A stretch of DNA of 64,000 nt from DASWIG01 sp965371445. Its GTDB lineage: Bacteria > Acidobacteriota > Thermoanaerobaculia > Multivoradales > J023. The position numbers and the translations under genes were made by a program. Shown one piece after another: positions 50,455 through 58,221 of the stretch (positions are counted from its first letter, which is position 1; the number at the start of each line of letters is the position of its first letter). A model generated the notes under the pieces. It did no database searches. It worked only from the letters and a program-made list of their open reading frames with translations, and was not told the DNA's origin. The stretch covers positions 30,377 to 94,376 of the forward strand of contig CBDUYN010000018.1 in NCBI GenBank assembly GCA_965371445.1, read 5' to 3'.

Positions 50455-51525
50455 CTAACCAAAGTCGAGCGTAGCCTGTGGGCCGGTGTCGACGACCTGT
50501 CGCGCCTCGGTTCGCAGCGTATCTCGTTCGCTGAGGACGGCGTTCACCAGCTTCCAGTCTTCTCGGCCGCGGGGCAAAACCTCGAAGAGTGCCTGGGCGA
50601 GCTTCCAGAAACGGCTCTCCTCGAACAGATCATGCTCGTTCAGGTAGTCGACCAAACCGTGCCGTCGCTCGTTCTTCCAGAGCAGCATCGCGCGATGGAG
50701 GGCATCAATGAGCGGTGGATTGGGATCTCCCCCCAGGCCCAGACGATCCGCTCGGTCCGCGAGCAGAGCGAGGCGGCATCTGGAGCCATCTAATACAAAA
50801 ATGCCGTGCCGTCGCGCCACCTCCATGGCGTTTTCGGCGTCGCCGCCGATTTGGACGACGAGACGGGCGTCGTCCCAGGACTGCTCGGCGGCGCCATAGA
50901 GATTTGCCCAGACGTAGTAGAGTGTCGAGAGACTATCGCCGCGAAACTCACCGGCGATGGCGTCGCGTGCGGCTTGGCGCGCGAAATCGAGAAGCTCGGG
51001 CACGTCAACCGGTGTACCGTCAGCACGCTCAACCCGCACGTACTTCCCGAAAGCCCCGACCGCTGGACCATAGCTGGCCACGATGAGGTCTGCACCGCGA
51101 AAGCCGTAGCTCCAGAAGCGATGGACGGCCTGCCTTACGGCTTCCTGGATCTCTCGCTTGACGACCTTGAATGACTCTGCACCTGCGGCGGCGCTGGGCC
51201 GGCAGACAACAGTAACCGAGGACTCGAGTGACGCGGTGCCAAGACCGAGCGCAGCATTCGGCATCTCGGTGGCAATCGGCCACGTTGCGTTGGGACACAA
51301 GCCGGCGGCAAACAGAGCAGTAAGGAGAGCGCTCCACGCGTCGGTAGATTGGTGGGCAAACATCACAGACATCAGCTTCGGATCTTTCACGGTCCGCAAG
51401 GCCTCCCGGAAACTGGAGGTAAGAAGATCCTGGTAGTGGTCATGCGCGCGGTCACGATTTCCTTCATGTCGATGCTGATGACTGGTTGCCTCTTCGTCCT
51501 TTGGAGTCTGCGGGGTCATCACCAC
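50455..51525 (-). CDS. DUF1156 DNA methylase, C-terminal part (downstream of a frameshift)
   Basis: A 356-residue frame continuing the methylase from the upstream fragment. If one T is added to the T7 run at 51567-51573, the upstream fragment would read through DLSDFFYVWIKRSLGQVLP into VVMTPQTPKDEEATSHQHRH, joining both parts into about 980 residues, normal for DUF1156/COG1743 methylases. This part contains FREALRTVKDPKLMSVMFAH and AALFAAG-type helices after the DPPY motif, and ends TGPQATLDFG. As written, the gene is split. That could be a real mutation, a slippage-controlled switch, or a sequencing error in the run. Confidence 0.82.
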   Translation of the reverse strand: MVMTPQTPKDEEATSHQHRHEGNRDRAHDHYQDLLTSSFREALRTVKDPKLMSVMFAHQSTDAWSALLTALFAAGLCPNATWPIATEMPNAALGLGTASLESSVTVVCRPSAAAGAESFKVVKREIQEAVRQAVHRFWSYGFRGADLIVASYGPAVGAFGKYVRVERADGTPVDVPELLDFARQAARDAIAGEFRGDSLSTLYYVWANLYGAAEQSWDDARLVVQIGGDAENAMEVARRHGIFVLDGSRCRLALLADRADRLGLGGDPNPPLIDALHRAMLLWKNERRHGLVDYLNEHDLFEESRFWKLAQALFEVLPRGREDWKLVNAVLSERDTLRTEARQVVDTGPQATLDFG

Positions 51526-53399
51526 ATTCGGCAGTACTTGCCCGAGTGACCGCTTGATCCAAACGTAAAAAAATCAGACAGGTCGGCGTAGGCAATCGAG
51601 TTTCCATATGGCGGATCTGTGACAATAATGTCGCAGGTCGAGGAGGTCACCGTTAGCCGTGCGGCTGAACCTAAAAGGGTCTCGGGCCTTATTCCGCAAT
51701 ACATGCGGCCGGTCTCCCGCATAAGAACCTCGACCATTCTTTCAAGCTGATTCACAGCAGAACTCGACGAACTTGCAAGGGGATTAATTTCTGCATAGTC
51801 CCACATCATCGGAATGGATTGACCGCTGAAGGGCGTGATTACACACTCCTTCCCGTGGCGCCAGCGGCAAACACTGTTACCGAAGGCTGCTACCCGGTCG
51901 ATCCACAATGCGAGGTAAGTGATAAGAGCTTCGAGGTATTGACCGTCGGAAACCGATTCCTGCATCTCGCTCCAAGCTTCGTGCAGACATCGGACGAACT
52001 CGTCCATTACTACAAGCTGGCGCCGATTGAAGAGCTGACCCCACCTAGTCAGTCCGTAGAGTTCCAGGTTGATACTGCGGTGTGAGCCCGAGTTCGGTGA
52101 CGCCTGCGGGCCGTTAACCTCCGGGACGATGTACTCACCGGGAACGTCGACCGGAATGTTACAAGCTTCTTCGAATATCTGGATATCCTCGGCACCAATG
52201 GCGCGGTAGCCCTTGCGGCCCGCTGTATCCAGGACAGCCGCGATCATCCGTTGGCCCATGCGACCTTCGACACCGGCTCTTCGCATTTCCGCTTCGGACG
52301 TCGGCTCGCCACAGAACGGGCAGATCGCCGGTCCGCGTTGACGCTTAGTACCTTCCGTGCTCTTGATGGCGCTGCCATATGCGATGCCGAAGCTCACCGT
52401 CTTCGCGGACCGGTCCACCTCTATCGAAAGGGCGATTCTCCGGCCGCGAGTACAAAGGTTCAAGCTTCGCAGGAGCGGAATCTCGCCGCGACAGGAAGGG
52501 TTGGAACAAGGGACAGTTCGTGCCCAGAGGTAGGCCAGTACTGGTCGGCCATCGGCGCCGGGCCGGTACAAGTTCCCGACACGCTCCCGAGCCCGCTCGA
52601 GGATCCATGCGCCCCATGTGCGAAGGTCGTGTACGAGCGTGTTGTCGACGTCCTTTTCCCGCCGTACGACGCGACGGGACTCCTCTGTGTCGACAAGTCG
52701 GCTTCCTGGTAGTCCGTAGGTTTGCGGGTAGTCGCACGTCGCCCGCAGGATGAGGTGGGCCACGGGGTTGTAGTCGTTGGCGATCGCTTTGGAGCCAAGC
52801 CGGCGGGCCTCCAACGGGATGGCACCGCCGCCCGCGAATGGGTCGAGTACGACCGGCGGTCGCTCCCCGTGGGCGACGTGGACAAGTTCCCGGGCGATAC
52901 GGAGAACCTCGCGGCCCTGAGAGCTCTCGGGATCTCCGGTTTCCCATTTCACCAGAGACCGGTCATCGAGAAGTTGCCGTGCCGGAGGTTTCTTCTCAGC
53001 GAGCCCCGCCTGGAAGTCCAAGAACTCGGGTGACCACTTGGCGATGAACGTCAGGAGGCGGTTTCGGAGGGTGTCCTCGATACCTTCGTAAGGCCGATAG
53101 GGATCGTCGTAGAGAATCTCCCGGCCCTTCTGGCGACAACGGAGATCCGATGGGACGTTCGTTTGGAGATAACGCTCGACCGCCTCACGAAACGCCGCGG
53201 CGCATCGGGGATCATCAGGGTCAGGGACAAGCGACGCGAATACGACCGCACGCGATGCTGCAAGCGGCCGCCGCGCCCACCAGATGTGCAACCGGCTGAT
53301 GTGGCCGTGATCGATGTTCTTGTCCCGCACGCTTTCCGCGGAAATCTCCCGGATCGGCAAAGCGACTTCTATCAGCCGCGGACAGTACTCGGCGCTCAC
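51519..53399 (-). CDS. DUF1156 adenine-specific DNA methylase (PglXI-like), N-terminal part
   Basis: A 626-residue frame with a GTG start overlapping the stop of the DUF3883 gene by 4 bp (GTGA). DUF1156 opening: RLIEVALPIREISAESVRDK, then HISRLHIWWARRPLAASRAV near 32. Methylase motifs: VLDPFAGGGAIPLEARRLG near 188 (SAM site), and the catalytic DPPY in IIVTDPPYGNSIAYADLSDF near 597. Zinc-ribbon-like cysteines lie between them (CSNPSCRGEIPLLRSLNLC; CPFCGEPTSE). COG1743 methylases of this kind are the PglXI component of type 3 BREX. The frame ends prematurely 15 residues after DLSDFF because a T7 run lacks one base relative to the family frame. Confidence 0.88.
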   Translation of the reverse strand: MSAEYCPRLIEVALPIREISAESVRDKNIDHGHISRLHIWWARRPLAASRAVVFASLVPDPDDPRCAAAFREAVERYLQTNVPSDLRCRQKGREILYDDPYRPYEGIEDTLRNRLLTFIAKWSPEFLDFQAGLAEKKPPARQLLDDRSLVKWETGDPESSQGREVLRIARELVHVAHGERPPVVLDPFAGGGAIPLEARRLGSKAIANDYNPVAHLILRATCDYPQTYGLPGSRLVDTEESRRVVRREKDVDNTLVHDLRTWGAWILERARERVGNLYRPGADGRPVLAYLWARTVPCSNPSCRGEIPLLRSLNLCTRGRRIALSIEVDRSAKTVSFGIAYGSAIKSTEGTKRQRGPAICPFCGEPTSEAEMRRAGVEGRMGQRMIAAVLDTAGRKGYRAIGAEDIQIFEEACNIPVDVPGEYIVPEVNGPQASPNSGSHRSINLELYGLTRWGQLFNRRQLVVMDEFVRCLHEAWSEMQESVSDGQYLEALITYLALWIDRVAAFGNSVCRWRHGKECVITPFSGQSIPMMWDYAEINPLASSSSSAVNQLERMVEVLMRETGRMYCGIRPETLLGSAARLTVTSSTCDIIVTDPPYGNSIAYADLSDFFTFGSSGHSGKYCRMW

Positions 53400-54217
53400 G
53401 GGGAATCTTCCTCTGCGGGAACCGGTGCATCCTCGCCCTGGTGGCGCCAGTCCTGCTCTTTGACGAGAAACTGAACCTGCCGGTATAGCATCTCGGGGTT
53501 CAATTTGGGTACCGGGTCCTGAATAATTCGAAGCCGCGGACGCTCGTCTTTACAGAACGTCACGACATAGAGCCAGGCGCGGTATTCGAGTTGTCGCAAC
53601 TTGTCAAGCTCTGGGCCGGTGAGCATGATGGCTCCCGACTGCGCGCGGCCTTTGACCTCGATGTAACGGCGCTCTCCGGTCGGGGACTCCGAGCGGACGT
53701 CGTAGTGCTCGCCCTCCTGACTGACGTCGTAGGGCGTCCAACCGCGGCTGTGCTCGTAGCGCATCGCGACGTCCATGGCGATCGCTTCCACTTCGTCGTC
53801 GCGGCGCATGGGCATACCGCGCGAGGATTGCGGTTCTGTCTCGAAAGTGACGACAGGTGCCGGTACGATCAGCGCCTGGGTCAGAACGTCGGGGAGGTTG
53901 GCGGTCAGGTTCATCATCAGGTCGAGCTCACGCAGGCGGTTTTCCTTGCGGCGCCGTAGGTCCTTGATCCGTTCTTCAAGTCGCGCGCGGTCTTCCGCGT
54001 TCTCCTCGCCGAAGAGGCTGGCCTGCTGCAGGTCGGCGAGCTCCTGCTGCAGCTCCACGACGAGGTCTGTGAAGGCCGTGTTCAGGTACTCGCGCCGTAA
54101 CTCGCACTCTTCGGTCCGATGCTCCGTCACGCGTACGAGCTGTTTTTCGGTGACGTTCTCGTAGGCCCAGGCCTGGATGTCTTCATCGGCTCGTTCCTGG
54201 ACCTCGGGAGCAGGCAT
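53396..54217 (-). CDS. DUF3883 domain segment of the island helicase (C-terminal part)
   Basis: A 273-residue frame. It starts with MPAPEVQERADEDIQAWAYE and a coiled region (LQQELADLQQASLFGEENAE; LEERIKDLRRRKENRLRELD). It ends in a DUF3883 domain: VEAIAMDVAMRYEHSRGWTP, DVRSESPTGERRYIEVKGRA (the E-V-K nuclease-like core), and LYVVTFCKDERPRL. In related islands this is the tail of one long helicase protein. The frame of the helicase runs into it if one base is restored near 54235 (LLNCVP then HPAEAMPAPEVQ). Translation as a separate protein from ATG 54217 is also possible. Confidence 0.8.
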   Translation of the reverse strand: MPAPEVQERADEDIQAWAYENVTEKQLVRVTEHRTEECELRREYLNTAFTDLVVELQQELADLQQASLFGEENAEDRARLEERIKDLRRRKENRLRELDLMMNLTANLPDVLTQALIVPAPVVTFETEPQSSRGMPMRRDDEVEAIAMDVAMRYEHSRGWTPYDVSQEGEHYDVRSESPTGERRYIEVKGRAQSGAIMLTGPELDKLRQLEYRAWLYVVTFCKDERPRLRIIQDPVPKLNPEMLYRQVQFLVKEQDWRHQGEDAPVPAEEDSP

Positions 54218-56156
54218 GGCCTCGGCAGGGTGGCACGCAGTTCAAGAGGTAGCCAAGTGAGGTGAGGCGCATGCCCATGTGGTCCTCGACAACGACGGAG
54301 AGTTGCTCGTGCGCCAGGCGTCGACGCGCCTCGACACGGCCGTCCTGCACCGTGGAACGGACAAGCCAGGTGCGTTGTGGCCGTGCCAGGTTCGCATCGA
54401 CCACTGTCGCCCCCTTGGCGAAAGCCTGGCGAGCTTCACGGATCGCCCATTGGATGGACGTGTCGAACAGCGTGTGGCCGGGACCCAGCAGTCCCGTTTG
54501 TTCCGGGACGCGGTTCTTGCTCGCCACGCTGACGAATTGCTTGTCGAAGACCACCGGTTTGTCATGGTGCTCGGGAACGGGTATCTTGCGCTTTCGAGCC
54601 ACCTCGAGGAGTGCCGACGGCGTGGGACTAAGGTGCCAAACCGGAAAGTGGTCGTCCTGCCGTATCGTCCCGCCGACGGCGGTCCACACTCGTTCGAAGA
54701 AGCGCTGGATGAAGAGAGGCTGGAGGCGTCGTTCGTCTGAAGTATCGCGGAGCTCCTGGGCTGCGCGAAGGTCCAGCCGGGAGGTCACCGAGGTGCTCTT
54801 CTGGAGTGTGAGAAGGTCCTCCGCGCGTTTCCGGGTCGCCTGCTTGAAGGCTTCGTCTGTTTTCTCCCCGGCCTCCTTGGCCTCCTCGGCTCCCTCGGCG
54901 TCGATGGCCTTCTCCATCAGGGCGACCAGTGGGATACCTTCGAGCCACTCGTCGATGACGTCGTAGACCCTGTCATCACCGAGCTGCTCGCGCATTACGT
55001 CGAGCTTACTCAGGATACGCTCGAGCACGGCGCCTTCACGCGTGTTCTGGGCGACGAGGTTGTAGACCCAGACGTCGTCTGGCTGTCCGTAGCGGTGAAT
55101 GCGTCCCATGCGCTGCTCGAGGCGATTCGGATTCCACGGGATGTCCCAGTTGATGAGGTAGCGGCAGAACTGCAGGTTGATGCCCTCGCCAGCGGCCTCG
55201 GTGGCAACCATGATCTTCGCCCGCATGCGGAACTCGCGTTGGGCCTGCTTTCGTGCGTCCACGTCCATACGGCCGTGAATGATCGCCACGGAGTAGCCGA
55301 GTTGGGTGAGGCGCTCTTCGAGGCTGCGTAGCGTATCCGTGTGCTCCGTGAAGATGACCAGCTTTTCGTCTTCGGAACGGATGACGTCCGAGGAGTCGAG
55401 GACGCGCAGGAGCTCGCTGAACTTCGCCTCGTTGTGGTGCTTGAGAGCGAGGGCCATGTGGTAGAGGCGGTCGATCTCGTCGCGTTCCTTGCCCACCTCT
55501 TCCGGGTCCGAGGTCAGGACCTGACGGAAGATCCGGCTATCGACGTCGTCGCGTTCGTCCTCGCTCAGCTCCTCGTACTCGCCGATGTCGCGCGGGCCGT
55601 CGGGATCGGTGGTCACACCGAAGAGTCGCTTCTTCTCGGCGCCGGACCGCTTCGGGTCGCGGAGGATCACGAGCACCTCGTCGAGTGCGCGGAGCCGGTT
55701 TTCCAGGGTCCGCGTGATCGCATAGATGCTGCTGGCCAGGCGGCGCTGCATGACCAGCAGGGTCAGCTCGACGTTGCGGTTCCTTCGGGCCTTGGCTTCA
55801 CGGCGCTTCGACCGGACGTAGCGGGTGACCTCGTCGTAGAGCTGCTTTTCCTCGGGTGTCAGGTCGTAGCCGAGGGTTTTTGTGTGCCGTGGCTTGAACA
55901 GTGGCTCTCCGTCCCAGCCGACCATCTCCTCTTTCAGCCGGCGGAGGAAGAAGCGGTTGCGGGCGCGCGAGATCGAGGCGTCTCCGCCAGCAGGGTCGAC
56001 GTGTGTGGTCGTCTGCTCCCGGATCCGGTCGTCGACGTGTTCGTCTTTCTGGAAGAGATCCTCGTCGAGGAGAAGGAGAAGCCGGCGGAACGTGTCCTTG
56101 CGGCCGCGGTGGGGGGTTGCGGTCAGTGAAGAGAAGATGGTCCGCGTGCTGGGCAA
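54183..56156 (-). CDS. SNF2/DEAD-type helicase, middle part (helicase C domain)
   Basis: A 657-residue frame. Genuine coding starts at about 56126 with LTATPHRGRKDTFRRLLLLL (motif III, T-A-T-P-H). It continues through VIFTEHTDTLRSLEERLTQL, IIHGRMDVDARKQAQREF, VATEAAGEGINLQFCRYLIN (motif V) and EQRMGRIHRYGQPDDVWVYN (motif VI), ending in a helical region (TVVDANLARPQRTWLVRSTV). The residues before LTATPH and after LLNCVPP are out-of-frame read-through. Family: superfamily 2 helicases of the DISARM/BREX-linked SNF2-DUF3883 kind. Both ends of this segment are frameshifts relative to relatives. Confidence 0.85.
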   Translation of the reverse strand: MPSTRTIFSSLTATPHRGRKDTFRRLLLLLDEDLFQKDEHVDDRIREQTTTHVDPAGGDASISRARNRFFLRRLKEEMVGWDGEPLFKPRHTKTLGYDLTPEEKQLYDEVTRYVRSKRREAKARRNRNVELTLLVMQRRLASSIYAITRTLENRLRALDEVLVILRDPKRSGAEKKRLFGVTTDPDGPRDIGEYEELSEDERDDVDSRIFRQVLTSDPEEVGKERDEIDRLYHMALALKHHNEAKFSELLRVLDSSDVIRSEDEKLVIFTEHTDTLRSLEERLTQLGYSVAIIHGRMDVDARKQAQREFRMRAKIMVATEAAGEGINLQFCRYLINWDIPWNPNRLEQRMGRIHRYGQPDDVWVYNLVAQNTREGAVLERILSKLDVMREQLGDDRVYDVIDEWLEGIPLVALMEKAIDAEGAEEAKEAGEKTDEAFKQATRKRAEDLLTLQKSTSVTSRLDLRAAQELRDTSDERRLQPLFIQRFFERVWTAVGGTIRQDDHFPVWHLSPTPSALLEVARKRKIPVPEHHDKPVVFDKQFVSVASKNRVPEQTGLLGPGHTLFDTSIQWAIREARQAFAKGATVVDANLARPQRTWLVRSTVQDGRVEARRRLAHEQLSVVVEDHMGMRLTSLGYLLNCVPPCRGHACSRGPGTSR

Positions 56157-56949
56157 GCTCCTTGACCGCCTTGTACCGGGCGCTTTCCTCGAGCTTGGAG
56201 CCGTACTCGTAGGCCGAGAGCTTGTGGGCCTCGTCCACGACGATCATGTCCCAGGGCACGTGGGCGGCAGCCTTGAGGCAGCCTTCGTTGCGCGCGATGA
56301 AATCCACAGATGTGACGAAAATGCCCTCGTCCAATCGCGAGAACTGCGCGGGGTCGGCGTCGAAGGAGGCGCGATTGACGATCCGCGCATACAGTCCGAA
56401 TTTGCCGAGAAGCTCCTCCTCGGCCCACTGCTTCGTCAGGCCTCCGGGAGTCACCACGAGGATCTTCTGGATGACACCCCGGAAGAGGAGTTCTTTGAAA
56501 AGGAGTCCCGTCATGATCGTCTTTCCGGCCCCCGTGTCGTCAGCGAGCAAGAAACGGATCCGGGGGAGCGGCAGGAGGTAGCGGTAGACCGCCTCGATCT
56601 GGTGGGGAAGCGGGTCGACGATGCTTGAGCTGACCGCAAACAGCGGGTCGAACTGGTGGGCGATGCGGATGCGCTCTGCTTCGGTGCCGAGCAGGAAGGT
56701 CCGCGGGTCGCCGTCGAAGGTGTGGGTCGCGCCACGGACCTTCGACAAGGTGGCAAGCTCCTCAGGAGTCAAGGGGCGACGGATCTGACGGCGCGAGGTC
56801 GTCCCGATTCCCTCGACGAGCATCTTGCTGCCAAAGGGGGCGACCCGTTGCACCTCAACGAGCTCATCCGGCTCGAGGCCGGCGACCATGTCGCCCGGCT
56901 TGAGCTCACTTGCCGGTGGCGGGGGTCCGGGTACTTCGTCGTTCATCAT
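55798..56949 (-). CDS. SNF2/DEAD-type helicase, N-terminal part (DEAH domain)
   Basis: A 383-residue frame whose first 273 residues are real helicase. It opens with an N-terminal SH3-like stretch (ELKPGDMVAGLEPDELVEVQ), then DPLPHQIEAVYRYLLPLPRI (Q-motif region), Walker A LLADDTGAGKTIMTGLLFKE near 140, GGLTKQWAEEELLGKFGLYA, SVDFIARNEG, and DEAH box DMIVVDEAHKLSAYEYGS near 238. After HADHLLF an extra base (T at 56127 on the plus strand) sends the frame into meaningless Pro/Arg-rich sequence. The sense continues as LTATPH in the next frame. First gene of the helicase-methylase-ATPase unit. Confidence 0.85.
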   Translation of the reverse strand: MMNDEVPGPPPPASELKPGDMVAGLEPDELVEVQRVAPFGSKMLVEGIGTTSRRQIRRPLTPEELATLSKVRGATHTFDGDPRTFLLGTEAERIRIAHQFDPLFAVSSSIVDPLPHQIEAVYRYLLPLPRIRFLLADDTGAGKTIMTGLLFKELLFRGVIQKILVVTPGGLTKQWAEEELLGKFGLYARIVNRASFDADPAQFSRLDEGIFVTSVDFIARNEGCLKAAAHVPWDMIVVDEAHKLSAYEYGSKLEESARYKAVKELAQHADHLLFTDRNPPPRPQGHVPPASPSPRRGSLPERRTRRRPDPGADDHTRRPCWRRRLDLARPQPLLPPPAERGDGRLGRRATVQATAHKNPRLRPDTRGKAALRRGHPLRPVEAP

Positions 56950-57060
56950 CAGGGGCTCACAGGTTAGCAGGTCCGGTTCGCTGCTCTGATGCGGCGTGAG
57001 GTTGGAGCGGCGGAGACGGGTCCGAAACTGCCGGGCATGTGCACGTTCTGAGTCCGGGCC

Positions 57061-57759
57061 TCATGTCGCAGCCCCTGGCTCTAGCGCAGGCAGCAGCCCC
57101 GCCTCGGCAAAGCTGAACGTCTTCGGCCCCGCGACGACGACATGGTCGACGACGGGAATGCCGATGGCCCCGAGAGCCCGGCAGAGGACACGGGTGACCT
57201 CGATGTCGTCGTCGGACGGCCGGGCCGATCCGCCGGGGTGGTTGTGCGCGAAGACGACGCGCGCCGCCTTGTGGCGCAGGGCGGCCTCGACGACGAGCCG
57301 CGGATAGACGGGAGCGCTGGTCAGGGAGCCCTCGTGGAGACGGAGGGTGCGGATGACGTGGCTCTCGTGGGTCAAGGCGACGAGGAGGAAGACCTCGTAG
57401 TCGGCGGTCGAGAGCTCGTCGACGGCGAAGCGTCCGATGTCCTCGCGGGTGAGGAGGCGCGGCCGGTCGCCCCAGCGGTCGCGGAGGTAGCGCCGGGTGA
57501 GGGCGGGCATGAGATGCAGGAGGGTGGCAGCGCCCTCGCCGACGCCCGCGACGGCCGTGAGCTCGGCGGGGTCGGCGTCGAGGGTGTTGGAGAGCGTCCC
57601 GAAGCAGTCGAGCAGAGCGCGGGCGATGGGCTTCGTGTCCTTGCGTGGGATGGCGTAGGTCAGCAGTAGCTCGAGGACCTCGTGGGCCTCGAAAGCGCCC
57701 AGGCCGTTGTCGTTGAAGCGGCTGCGTAGCCGTTGTCTGTGGCCTTCCTGGGTCAGCAT
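57061..57759 (-). CDS. radC: RadC family JAB-domain protein
   Basis: A 232-residue protein. It has an N-terminal helix-hairpin-helix-type region (FEAHEVLELLLTYAIPRKDT; LTAVAGVGEGAATLLHLMPA) and a C-terminal MPN/JAB domain with the metal motif VVFAHNHPGGSARPSDDD (H-x-H...S-x-x-D) near residue 168. RadC proteins are common at the edges of genomic islands and prophages; the DNA-repair role is doubtful. Here it sits upstream of the helicase island, 111 bp away on the same strand, with no clear ribosome site before the ATG. Confidence 0.92.
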   Translation of the reverse strand: MLTQEGHRQRLRSRFNDNGLGAFEAHEVLELLLTYAIPRKDTKPIARALLDCFGTLSNTLDADPAELTAVAGVGEGAATLLHLMPALTRRYLRDRWGDRPRLLTREDIGRFAVDELSTADYEVFLLVALTHESHVIRTLRLHEGSLTSAPVYPRLVVEAALRHKAARVVFAHNHPGGSARPSDDDIEVTRVLCRALGAIGIPVVDHVVVAGPKTFSFAEAGLLPALEPGAAT

Positions 57760-58221
57760 GGTGGATGTCTCGGGCGTCGGCTTCCAAGAGTCGGTCCTCG
57801 GCTGAACGTTGCGGGTGTGTGCGGCGGCGGAAAGGCCAAATCATCCGTTTCCCGTTGTTGGCGGCATCATAACGCTCTCGCGGGCGGCAATAAAGACCCA
57901 GTGCTCCTGGATATCAGGTGGCCCGGCCGGCATCCTATGCCAGCTCGTTGAGGTTCGCCGGTTCAGGCGGCAGGCGGAGCCTGCCATACGCAGACGCATC
58001 CCGGTCGCTGTCGTTGAAACGGCTGAGGTCGGGAGTTTCGAAGACAAGGCCAAGGTGAGGCTCGCCCGGACGTCCTCGGCGGGCTCCGTTCGCTTCCGCT
58101 ACGAGGTGCGGTTCGCGTCCCTTGACCTTGCCACCCACACGATCCGCAGGCGGACGCCTCTCGGGCTCCTGAGCTAGAATCCTCTCTGGCCCTCTCTGCC
58201 GAGAGCCGACGGAGACGAGCG
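57760..58221. other. 462-bp region with no supported gene
   Basis: Both strands contain short open frames only (for example a 67-codon frame at 57935-58138 on the minus strand); none shows a family motif or a ribosome site. Codon-like texture around 57840-58140 suggests decayed coding DNA between RadC and the CDC48-type gene, but nothing can be named. Confidence 0.5.

Noticed and set aside
57809..58177. 122-codon plus-strand frame between RadC and the CDC48-type gene
   Set aside because: No ribosome site, no domain, odd composition, and an overlapping minus-strand frame of equal quality.
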